The notes beneath the pieces were generated by a model. The model was not told the origin of the DNA. It was given only the letters and a program-made list of their open reading frames with translations, and did not search any database. A program made the translations under genes and the position numbers. DNA of 8,205 nt from RXIX01 sp003989075 (lineage in GTDB: Bacteria > Pseudomonadota > Gammaproteobacteria > Competibacterales > Competibacteraceae), in the NCBI GenBank assembly GCA_029780415.1, contig JAKOYN010000020.1, positions 1 to 8,205 of the forward strand. The letters are read 5' to 3'. This document shows positions 1 to 5,892 of this stretch, piece by piece (position 1 is the first letter of the stretch; the number at the start of each line of letters is the position of its first letter).

Positions 1-245
1 AGCCGATGACCGAGAAAGCTGAACACGGCAATCTGACTATCCAGCGCCTCACACAGATCCTGCGGACTGCTGATCTGCGCCGCGACCCGGTATTGCGCGA
101 GTCCAAGATCGACATAGGCACGCAGGCTGTTCATCTGCAATGCCACCAGGCTTTCCCACTGGGCGACCCCCTCCTGTCGTGCCTTGACCACCAGCCTGAC
201 ACCAGGCTGCAGCGCGTTGAAAAACACCGTTGTCGTACCCTTCAT
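1..245 (-). CDS. Phasin family protein (PHA granule-associated), 3' end cut by window edge
   Basis: Phasins coat polyhydroxyalkanoate granules in the cytoplasm and control granule number and size. Reading the minus strand from the ATG at 245 gives about 81 residues beginning MKGTTTVFFNALQPG, followed by an amphipathic helical stretch containing WESLVALQMNSLRAY, LAQYRVAAQI and SSPQDLCEALDSQIAVFSFL. The heptad-like alternation, with a final [S/K]-[S/D]-P-Q-[E/D]-L segment, is the usual pattern of the phasin_2 family, whose members are roughly 100-190 residues, so the C-terminal part is probably outside the window. The start is fixed by a strong Shine-Dalgarno sequence, GGAAGGAGG, ending five bases before the ATG. 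A second ATG five bases upstream is out of frame and lies beside that site. The gene is divergent from fbp and shares its control region. Family assignment is from the residue pattern only and the gene is incomplete. Confidence 0.72.
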   Translation of the reverse strand, partial: MKGTTTVFFNALQPGVRLVVKARQEGVAQWESLVALQMNSLRAYVDLGLAQYRVAAQISSPQDLCEALDSQIAVFSFLGHR

Positions 246-294
246 GGCATCCTCCTTCCCGGATGACCCGCTTGCATGGCCACATGATTTTAAT

Positions 295-300
295 AGTGTA
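295..300 (-). promoter_or_regulatory. Candidate -10 of the phasin promoter
   Basis: On the minus strand the sequence TACACTATTAAAAT offers a -10 hexamer TACACT (300 to 295), or alternatively TATTAA (295 to 290), in the only AT-rich patch upstream of the phasin gene. This would place transcription start near 288 and leave a leader of about 43 nt containing the strong ribosome binding site. No good TTGACA-like -35 is present at 16-18 bp spacing. That fits a weak or activated promoter, but it also means the call is uncertain. Confidence 0.3.
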
Positions 301-307
301 GCAGCGC

Positions 308-324
308 ATGCCGCAGTGCGGCAT
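308..324. promoter_or_regulatory. 17-bp perfect palindrome, candidate operator between phasin and fbp
   Basis: ATGCCGCAGTGCGGCAT has two perfect 8-bp arms (308-315 and 317-324) around a single central G. Its centre lies about 28 bp upstream of the predicted phasin start point, where a bound protein would block RNA polymerase. It lies about 66 bp upstream of the predicted fbp start point, a common activator position. A second, smaller inverted repeat (CGCGG, 6-nt spacer, CCGCG, 329-344) follows immediately. Phasin genes are often repressed by PhaR, which recognises TGC/GCA-type inverted repeats. The TGC...GCA arms are loosely compatible, but the spacing does not match the site I remember, so the regulator is unassigned. 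It could also be a chance palindrome in GC-rich DNA. Confidence 0.45.
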
Positions 325-369
325 AAAGCGCGGAAAACCCCGCGTGCAGTAGGTCCACTGTATAGAATG

Positions 370-375
370 TATAAT
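370..375 (+). promoter_or_regulatory. Consensus TATAAT -10, likely fbp promoter
   Basis: A perfect sigma-70 -10 hexamer, TATAAT, stands in a short AT-rich segment (361-378) 68 bases before the fbp start codon. Transcription would start near 382, giving a leader of about 60 nt that carries a small GC-rich stem (CCGGC, CGC loop, GCCGG, 404-416) and the ribosome binding site. No recognisable -35 lies 16-18 bp upstream, so the promoter may depend on an activator. The palindrome at 308-324 is suitably placed for one. Confidence 0.5.
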
Positions 376-442
376 CATTCACGCGGTCCAGCAGTGAACC
401 TGCCCGGCCGCGCCGGCTTCGCACAACCCAGGGACACGCACC

Positions 443-1462
443 ATGCCAATTGGTACCACCATCACTGAATTCATCATTGAAGAACAGCGGCACGTCAAGG
501 GTGCTTCCGGTGATTTCACCTCGTTGATCAATGACATCGTCATCGCCTGCAAGGCCATCGCCAGCGCCGTGCGCTACGGCAGCCTGGTGGGTGTGCTCGG
601 CACCGCCGACACGGAAAACATCCAGGGCGAAACCCAGAAAAAGCTCGACGTCATCTCCAATAACCTGTTCATCAAGCGCAACGAATGGGCCGGGCACGTC
701 GCCGCCATGGCCTCCGAGGAGATGAACGACGTTTATCACCTGCCGATGCAATACCCGCGCGGCAAATACCTGCTGGTGTTCGATCCGCTCGACGGCTCCA
801 CCAACACCGACGTCAACGGCGCGGTCGGCACCATCTTCTCGATCCTGCGCCGGCCCGATGGCGCGACCGGCGAACCGACCGAGGATGATTTCCTGCAACC
901 GGGCGCGCGCCAGGTCTGCGCCGGCTATGCCCTGTATGGGCCGTCCTCGATGATGGTTCTGACCACCGGCCACGGGGTGAACGGCTTCACCCTCGACCAG
1001 CGCATTGGCGAATTCATTCTCACCAATCCCAACATGCAGATTCCCGAGGACACTCAGGAATTCTCGATCAATTCCTCGTACATGCGCTTCTGGGATCCGC
1101 CGGTGCGCCGCTACATCGACGAATGCCTGGCCGGCAAGGAAGGTCCGCGCAAGAAGGACTTCAACATGCGCTGGGCCGGGGCGATGATCGCCGACGTGCA
1201 TCGGGTACTGTGTCGGGGTGGCGTGTTCCTGTATCCGATCGACCGCAAGATTCGCTCCAAAAACCAGGAAGGCAAGCTGCGCCTGCTGTATGAAGCCAAT
1301 CCGATGAGCTTCATCGTCGAACAGGCCGGCGGCCTGGCCACCACCGGCACGCAGCGCATTATGGAACTGCAGCCGAGTGGCCTGCATCAGCGCTGCCCGG
1401 TCATCATGGGCTCGAAGAACGAAGTCGAGCGCATCATTTCCTATCATCTCGACGCCCAGTAA
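443..1462 (+). CDS. fbp: Class I fructose-1,6-bisphosphatase
   Basis: The enzyme hydrolyses fructose 1,6-bisphosphate to fructose 6-phosphate and phosphate, the committed step of gluconeogenesis (and of the Calvin cycle where one exists), in the cytoplasm. The 339-residue product has the full class I length. The metal site is visible as SEE (91-93) and the signature DPLDGSTN (114-121). The substrate and catalytic segment GKLRLLYEANPM (277-288) supplies the conserved lysine K278 and metal ligand E284. KYLLVFDPLDGS and NPMSFIVEQAGG are typical of the family. The ATG at 443 has AGGGA eight bases upstream (430-434). The gene stands alone, divergent from the phasin gene, with about 235 bp before the next gene. 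Pairing with a PHA granule gene fits a carbon-storage neighbourhood but does not prove co-regulation. No key residue appears to be missing. Confidence 0.97.
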   Translation: MPIGTTITEFIIEEQRHVKGASGDFTSLINDIVIACKAIASAVRYGSLVGVLGTADTENIQGETQKKLDVISNNLFIKRNEWAGHVAAMASEEMNDVYHLPMQYPRGKYLLVFDPLDGSTNTDVNGAVGTIFSILRRPDGATGEPTEDDFLQPGARQVCAGYALYGPSSMMVLTTGHGVNGFTLDQRIGEFILTNPNMQIPEDTQEFSINSSYMRFWDPPVRRYIDECLAGKEGPRKKDFNMRWAGAMIADVHRVLCRGGVFLYPIDRKIRSKNQEGKLRLLYEANPMSFIVEQAGGLATTGTQRIMELQPSGLHQRCPVIMGSKNEVERIISYHLDAQ

Positions 1463-1697
1463 ATCCCGCAACGCCTGGCCCCGTGCACCCCGGTCGGGAT
1501 GCGCGGGAAATGATTCCTGCAGTGTCCGGATTCTGCGGCAAAGGTCCGGTGTGGTGCATGCTGGACCGCCACCGATCGGTTTCAGGTGACAGCCACGAAA
1601 GCCCCGACTATTAAAAAATATTACATTTGCCGACCACCCGAACCAACTCAAAAGCCGCACGCCACCACGGTCAGCACGCCACCGGGAAAGATGCACC
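1463..1697. other. Intergenic gap between fbp and the c-di-GMP receptor gene
   Basis: I see no gene here. Just after the fbp stop there is an imperfect repeat pair, TCCCGC (1464-1469) and GCGGGA (1503-1508), enclosing a short CCCG/CGGG stem. No T-tract follows, so a Rho-independent terminator cannot be claimed. Further on are weak inverted repeats (CCGGA...TCCGG near 1526-1550 and the palindrome CCGATCGG near 1572-1579), then an AT-rich patch (1609-1628) that belongs to the promoter described separately. The rest is featureless leader sequence. Confidence 0.5.
1586..1614 (+). promoter_or_regulatory. Candidate sigma-70 promoter for the REC-REC-GGDEF-EAL gene and ampD
   Basis: GTGACA (1586-1591, five of six matches to TTGACA) and TATTAA (1609-1614, four of six matches to TATAAT) are separated by the optimal 17 bp. 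The -10 is followed by an unusually AT-rich run (TATTAAAAAATATTAC). Transcription would begin near 1621 and run through the 826-codon gene into the overlapping ampD. The leader is about 77 nt. The site immediately before the start codon (GGGAAAG, 1683-1689) is only a moderate Shine-Dalgarno match. Confidence 0.5.
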
Positions 1698-4178
1698 ATG
1701 GAATCGAAACCGACCCTGCCCGACTCGCTCGCCGGCAAGTTGCAGCGCATCGAGGATCTTGCCGAAAAGCTGGTTTACCTGAAGTGGAGCCGTGAATTCT
1801 TTGTGCTACTGCTGCGCGCCACTCAGGACATTCTGACCCTGGCGCGGCCGCATGCCGCCTGCCGCCGCATCACGGTGCTGGCCGAGCGCCTCGAACAGCA
1901 GGTCAGCACCTGCCTGGAACAGGGCACGCTGCCTGCAGGTCCCGACCGGGAACGCCTGATTGCCGTGGTCGATGCCCTGTGCCGGGCCGCAGCAACCCTG
2001 GATGAAGCCGCGCCCGCGCCCGAAGCCGGCACGATCCGTCCGACCGAGGCCCTCACCCGGCCGCTGTTCTCGCGCTGGGAGACCGGCGCCCGCCTGCCTG
2101 CAAACCCGGTGGCCGAACCGGTCACACAGACCATCTGGCTGGTTGCGCCCGACACGCAGCGCGATCTGGCGCGCAAGATCGAGCAGCGTGGCAGCTTTCA
2201 GGTGCGGCAGTTGGCCAGCCTCAATGCGGTGCAGGATGCACTGGGCCGCCGTGATCCGGCGCCCGTGGCTCTGATCATCGATCTGGACGATATCGCCTCC
2301 AGCCCGGCAACGCTGGCCCAGCTTGATGCCGCGCGCCAGCATCTGACGCCGCAGGTTCCACTGCTGTTCCTCGGCGATCGCGGCGACATTACCGCCCGGC
2401 TGGATGCAGTCAAGGCCGGTGGCGCAGGCTATTTCCTCAAACCGGTGGACCTGCCACTGCTGCTCGATGCGCTGGATGAACGGGTGATCCGGCCTCTGGA
2501 ACAGCGGGTGCTGATTATCGATGACAGTCTGCCGGTGGCCCGCGAACTGGCCCGCTGGCTCGAAGGCCGCGGTATGGTCACCCAGGTGCTGGCCCAGCCG
2601 CTGCTGATCCTGCAGGCCCTGTCCAATTTTCAGCCCAGTCTGGTGCTGCTGAGCCTGGATCTCAAGGAAGTGGATGGGCTGGCGCTGGCCCAGGCGCTGC
2701 GCCAGCACGAGCGCTTTCGCGAGCTGCCGCTGATTCTGCTGTCGGCGCGCAGTGATCCTGGCCCGGATCTGGCCATGGCGGATCTGAGTGGCGAAGTGCT
2801 GCTTGGTCGTCCACCCAACCCGGAATTGCTGCTGGCGGCCAGCGCCCGGCGCCTGCGCCAGGCACACAGCCTGCACGGCAAGCTGAGCCAGATCAGCCAT
2901 CGCGATACCGTCAGCGGCCTGTACAACCGCCCCTATTTCCTCACCCAGTTGGAGCGGGCGCTGGTTGCTACCGCCGCCAATGCCCAGCCGACCGCTGTGA
3001 TGCTGGTGGCGCTGGATAATCTGCGCACCATCGAGAACAGCGATGTCGCCGCTGCCGATGACCTGCTGGAACAGGCTGCGCGCCGGCTGCGCGCTATCCT
3101 TGGAGAGGGACCGGTCGCGGCGCGCTTTGGCGATGCCGTGTTCACCGTGCTACTGGGCTTTGATAGCCAGAACACTCTGCTGACCGTAGCGCACGCTGTG
3201 CAGAATGCGCTGGAAAAACCGCCCTACGCGCTGAGTATTGGCGAGACCGCGCTGCAAACCAGCATCGGGATCAGCATCGCCAGCACGGCGATGTCGGAAA
3301 CCGCCACTCTGATCCAGCAGGCGGATCTGGCCTGCAGTATGGCCCGCGACAGCAAGGACACCCGCATCCATGTCCATCATGGGCAGCGCGCTGATCTGGA
3401 AGCGGATAACCCGCGCCAGCGGCATCTGCTGGAGGAGATCCGTGAAGCCGTACAGCAGCAGCGCATGAACCTGCTGTTCCAGCCGATCGTCAGCCTGCGC
3501 GGTGATGCTGCCGAGCGCTACGAGGTGCTGCTGCGCATGCGCAACCGCGAAGGCTGGGAGCTGCTGCCGGAAACGGTGTTTACCCTGGTGCGCCGCCACC
3601 GCATCGGCATGGTGCTGGACCGCTGGGTGATTGCCCATTCGATCCGTCTGCTGCGCGAGCGGCAGATGCACGGCCGCGCCACGATTCTGTTCATCAACAT
3701 CTCGCCCACGATTCTGCAGGATGAGGAATTGCTCGACTGGCTGCAAAGCGGCCTGCACAAGACCGGCGTACCGGCCTCCAGTCTGGTATTCGAGCTCACC
3801 GAGAGCACCGCCGAAGTGCATCGCCAGGCACTGTTGCCGGTGTTGCAGCGCCTCAAGGATATGGGCTGTGGCCTGTCGCTGGATCGTTTCAGCGGTCATG
3901 CCCGTTCTCTGGCCCTGGTCCAGCATCTGCGCGCCAACTACGTCAAGCTTGACGGCAGCTTTACCCAGGATCTATCCAAGGACAAGCATCGCCAGCAGCA
4001 ACTATCCGATCTGAGCCGTCAGCTGGCTACGCTCGGCGTGACCGTGATCGTCACCGGCATCGAGGATGCCATCACCATGCCGGTGCTGTGGTCCTGCGGC
4101 ATCGACTATGTACAGGGCTTTTTCCTGCAGCGGCCGCACACGGCGATGAACTATCGCTTTGAACAGGTTGATTCGTGA
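1698..4178 (+). CDS. FimX-like c-di-GMP receptor: REC-REC-GGDEF-EAL with degenerate active sites
   Basis: An 826-residue cytoplasmic protein with no membrane segment. Residues 1-144 are a helical region I do not recognise. Two receiver-like domains follow (about 145-262 and 269-388), then a GGDEF domain (about 400-560) entered by the linker RDTVSGLYNR, and an EAL domain (about 572-818). The GGDEF signature is GDAVF (478-482) and the RxxD inhibitory site is absent, so cyclase activity is unlikely. The EAL signature is EVL (609-611) with R613. N667, E699, D729, K750 and Q806 are kept, but the second Asp of DDFG is R730 and the catalytic Glu of AEGVE is T786, so hydrolysis is unlikely while c-di-GMP binding remains plausible. 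From memory, Pseudomonas FimX has a very similar pair (GDSIF and EVL) and a similar C-terminal QGYYLQ...MNYDF stretch. FimX binds c-di-GMP and drives type IV pilus assembly. A role in pilus or surface behaviour is inferred. The stop overlaps ampD by four bases. Confidence 0.85.
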   Translation: MESKPTLPDSLAGKLQRIEDLAEKLVYLKWSREFFVLLLRATQDILTLARPHAACRRITVLAERLEQQVSTCLEQGTLPAGPDRERLIAVVDALCRAAATLDEAAPAPEAGTIRPTEALTRPLFSRWETGARLPANPVAEPVTQTIWLVAPDTQRDLARKIEQRGSFQVRQLASLNAVQDALGRRDPAPVALIIDLDDIASSPATLAQLDAARQHLTPQVPLLFLGDRGDITARLDAVKAGGAGYFLKPVDLPLLLDALDERVIRPLEQRVLIIDDSLPVARELARWLEGRGMVTQVLAQPLLILQALSNFQPSLVLLSLDLKEVDGLALAQALRQHERFRELPLILLSARSDPGPDLAMADLSGEVLLGRPPNPELLLAASARRLRQAHSLHGKLSQISHRDTVSGLYNRPYFLTQLERALVATAANAQPTAVMLVALDNLRTIENSDVAAADDLLEQAARRLRAILGEGPVAARFGDAVFTVLLGFDSQNTLLTVAHAVQNALEKPPYALSIGETALQTSIGISIASTAMSETATLIQQADLACSMARDSKDTRIHVHHGQRADLEADNPRQRHLLEEIREAVQQQRMNLLFQPIVSLRGDAAERYEVLLRMRNREGWELLPETVFTLVRRHRIGMVLDRWVIAHSIRLLRERQMHGRATILFINISPTILQDEELLDWLQSGLHKTGVPASSLVFELTESTAEVHRQALLPVLQRLKDMGCGLSLDRFSGHARSLALVQHLRANYVKLDGSFTQDLSKDKHRQQQLSDLSRQLATLGVTVIVTGIEDAITMPVLWSCGIDYVQGFFLQRPHTAMNYRFEQVDS

Positions 4179-4741
4179 CTGCGGCACTGCGCATCGACCC
4201 GGCCAGCGGGCTGCTGGCCGGTGTCCGCTACCAGCCCTCGCCGAACCGCGATGCGCGGCCACCGGACATGCTCGCCGACCTGATCGTGGTACATGGCATC
4301 AGCCTGCCGCCGGGCGAATTTGGCGGACCGTGGATTGATGCGCTGTTCACCAATTGCCTGGATCCGGGCGCGCACCCCTATTTTCAGGCCATCGCCGGGC
4401 TGCGGGTCTCGGCGCACCTGCTGATCCGCCGCGATGGTGAGCCGGTGCAGTATGTGCCGTTTCACGAGCGCGCCTGGCATGCCGGCGTTTCCCATTACGG
4501 CGGGCGCGAGCGCTGCAACGATTTCAGTATCGGCATCGAACTGGAAGGCAGCGACGAAACGCCCTACACCGACCGGCAGTATGCACAACTGGCCGCAGTG
4601 ATCCGGGCACTGCGCAGCGCCTACCCGACACTGGCCCCGGAACGGCTCGCCGGCCATGCCGACATCGCACCGGGCCGCAAGACTGATCCCGGACCGGCCT
4701 TCGATTGGGCGCGCCTGCACCGGCTGCTGATGGCCGGCTGA
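4175..4741 (+). CDS. ampD: 1,6-anhydro-N-acetylmuramyl-L-alanine amidase AmpD
   Basis: AmpD is a cytoplasmic zinc amidase of peptidoglycan recycling. It cuts the bond between anhydro-MurNAc and the stem peptide of fragments imported through AmpG, and its loss raises the inducer that activates AmpR and AmpC beta-lactamase where those exist. The 188 residues match the usual length (about 185-190) and carry no signal peptide. Zinc ligands are H40 (VVHGISLP), H161 (GHADIAPGR) and D171 (KTDPG). The catalytic E122 sits in SIGIELEG and K169 in GRKTDPGPAFDW. The N-terminal PSPNRDARP and the insertion FGGPWIDALFTN are typical of AmpD as opposed to AmiD. The start is GTG at 4175, whose last two bases form part of the preceding stop codon (GTGA), implying translational coupling to the c-di-GMP receptor gene. 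The downstream gene is convergent with a gap of only 3 bp. Confidence 0.95.
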   Translation: MTAALRIDPASGLLAGVRYQPSPNRDARPPDMLADLIVVHGISLPPGEFGGPWIDALFTNCLDPGAHPYFQAIAGLRVSAHLLIRRDGEPVQYVPFHERAWHAGVSHYGGRERCNDFSIGIELEGSDETPYTDRQYAQLAAVIRALRSAYPTLAPERLAGHADIAPGRKTDPGPAFDWARLHRLLMAG

Positions 4742-4751
4742 GCGCTAGCCG
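4735..4751. other. Small hairpin across the ampD and monooxygenase stop codons
   Basis: CGGCT (4735-4739), a 7-nt loop and AGCCG (4747-4751) form a short stem that covers both facing stop codons. There is no T-tract on either side, so it is not a standard intrinsic terminator. With only 3 bp between convergent genes, transcripts from both directions must end inside the opposing gene or overlap. Confidence 0.3.
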
Positions 4752-5812
4752 AGCAGCGCTGTCGCCTGTTCCAGCCAGCGTTCCAGCAGGACCGCAGCCG
4801 GCTGCTCCTCGCACAGGTGACAGCCCTGCCCGGCCCACAGCGGCATGAAATCGGTCAGGCCGCGTTCGATGGCGGTGCGGCGCAGATCAGCAGTCAGCCA
4901 GAGTTGCAGCGGAAACCCGGGCCATTCGTTCTCATAGGCACGCAGTTCATCGACCAGACGATTGCGCAGCACCCGGCCGCCGCGCCCGGTGAATACCCGG
5001 CTGATCACGGTCGCGATCTCGCTGCCCTGGCGCAGCAGTGCCTTGTAGGCGACATGGGCGCCACTTTCCGGGCAGGCCAGGAAAGCCGTACCCATCTGCA
5101 CGCCGGCCGCGCCGAGCACCCGTGCCGCTGCGATGCCGCGCCCGTCCATGATGCCGCCGGCGGCGATGATCGGCACGGCAACGTGCTTGCTCAGCAGCGG
5201 CACCAGAGTCAGAGTGCCGACCTGACCCTGCTCGGGCTGACCGATGAAGGTGGCGCGCTGGCCACCGGCTTCGGCACCCTGCGCGATGATGAAATCCACC
5301 GCGCCGCTTTCCTCCAGCACAATCGCCTCCAGCAGATGGGTGGCGGTGCCCAGCACCACGATGCCGGCCTCGCGCAACACGTCCAGGCAGACGCGGTCAG
5401 GCAGACCAAACACGAAGCTGACCGCTGCGACCTGCTCTTCCAGCACCACATCCAGCAGCTCCAGCAGACTCGGCGGTTCCGGCAGCGGCGCGTTCCATTC
5501 AGGTAAACCCAATTCAGCGCGATAGGGCGCCAGCAGCTGCTGGGCGCGGGCGACGCGGGCCGTGTCGATGCCAGCGGGCAATGTCGCGGGCAGATTGACC
5601 AGGAAGGGCCGGTCGGTAAGCGCGCGCAGTTCGGCGATGGACTGGCGCAGGGCCTCCGGCTGCAGATAGCCACCGGCCAGCGCGCCGAGACCACCGGCAT
5701 TGGCAACCGCTGCCGCCAGTTGTGGTGTGCCGGGGCCACCGGCCATCGGCGCCTGAATGATCGGCAGACGGATATCGAGTCGTTCGGTGAGAGAAGTGTG
5801 GGACCAGTTCAT
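4745..5812 (-). CDS. Nitronate monooxygenase-like FMN protein (2-nitropropane dioxygenase family)
   Basis: Family members are FMN-binding TIM barrels that oxidise nitronates such as propionate 3-nitronate, or act as related flavin oxidoreductases. The 355-residue product shows the usual blocks: LPIIQAPMAGG (16-26), NAGGLGALAGGYL (38-50), the GTATHLLEA strand (155-163), IIAQGAEAGG (175-184), the phosphate-binding IIAAGGIMDGRGIAAA (215-230), LGAAGVQMGTAFL (233-245), and the C-terminal FTGRGGRVLRNR (274-285) and PLWAGQG (324-330). The position normally held by the catalytic His of AGGHRG is Gln185 (AEAGGQRATF), so classical nitronate chemistry may be lost. I chose the ATG at 5812. An upstream in-frame TTG at 5845 would lie inside the candidate -10 and adds residues unlike the family. 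No good Shine-Dalgarno sequence precedes the ATG. The gene lies 80 bp downstream of tcdA and probably has its own promoter. Confidence 0.85.
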   Translation of the reverse strand: MNWSHTSLTERLDIRLPIIQAPMAGGPGTPQLAAAVANAGGLGALAGGYLQPEALRQSIAELRALTDRPFLVNLPATLPAGIDTARVARAQQLLAPYRAELGLPEWNAPLPEPPSLLELLDVVLEEQVAAVSFVFGLPDRVCLDVLREAGIVVLGTATHLLEAIVLEESGAVDFIIAQGAEAGGQRATFIGQPEQGQVGTLTLVPLLSKHVAVPIIAAGGIMDGRGIAAARVLGAAGVQMGTAFLACPESGAHVAYKALLRQGSEIATVISRVFTGRGGRVLRNRLVDELRAYENEWPGFPLQLWLTADLRRTAIERGLTDFMPLWAGQGCHLCEEQPAAVLLERWLEQATALLG

Positions 5813-5846
5813 GGGGGGTCGGCTCTCGGCAATGGCGTTCCGCAAC

Positions 5847-5874
5847 AGTATGACTACACGGCCGGAACTGCCAA
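5847..5874 (-). promoter_or_regulatory. Candidate promoter for the nitronate monooxygenase-like gene
   Basis: On the minus strand TTGGCA (5874-5869) and CATACT (5852-5847) are 16 bp apart, with four or five matches each to the sigma-70 consensus. The start point would be near 5840, leaving a leader of about 28 nt before the ATG at 5812. The site falls in the only gap (5813-5892) between tcdA and this gene. Read-through from tcdA is equally possible. Confidence 0.35.
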
Positions 5875-5892
5875 GCAGGAACAGCGCTGGTG

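Noticed and set aside
1464..1508. Rho-independent terminator after fbp
   Set aside because: The outer arms are only 6 bp with a loop of more than 30 nt and no T-tract follows.
290..1750. A 486-codon open frame on the minus strand spanning all of fbp
   Set aside because: It is the antisense shadow of a confident fbp gene in GC-rich DNA, its translation has no recognisable motif, and it has no plausible ribosome binding site.
1806..3926. Long minus-strand frames (1806-2900 and 3150-3926) opposite the c-di-GMP receptor gene
   Set aside because: The translations are low-complexity (rich in Q, H, R and A), as expected from complementing GC-rich codons, and the plus strand has clear domains throughout.
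5813..5845. Upstream TTG start at 5845 for the flavoprotein gene
   Set aside because: It adds 11 residues unlike the family and coincides with the candidate promoter -10; the ATG at 5812 gives the usual N-terminus leading into LPIIQAPMAGG.
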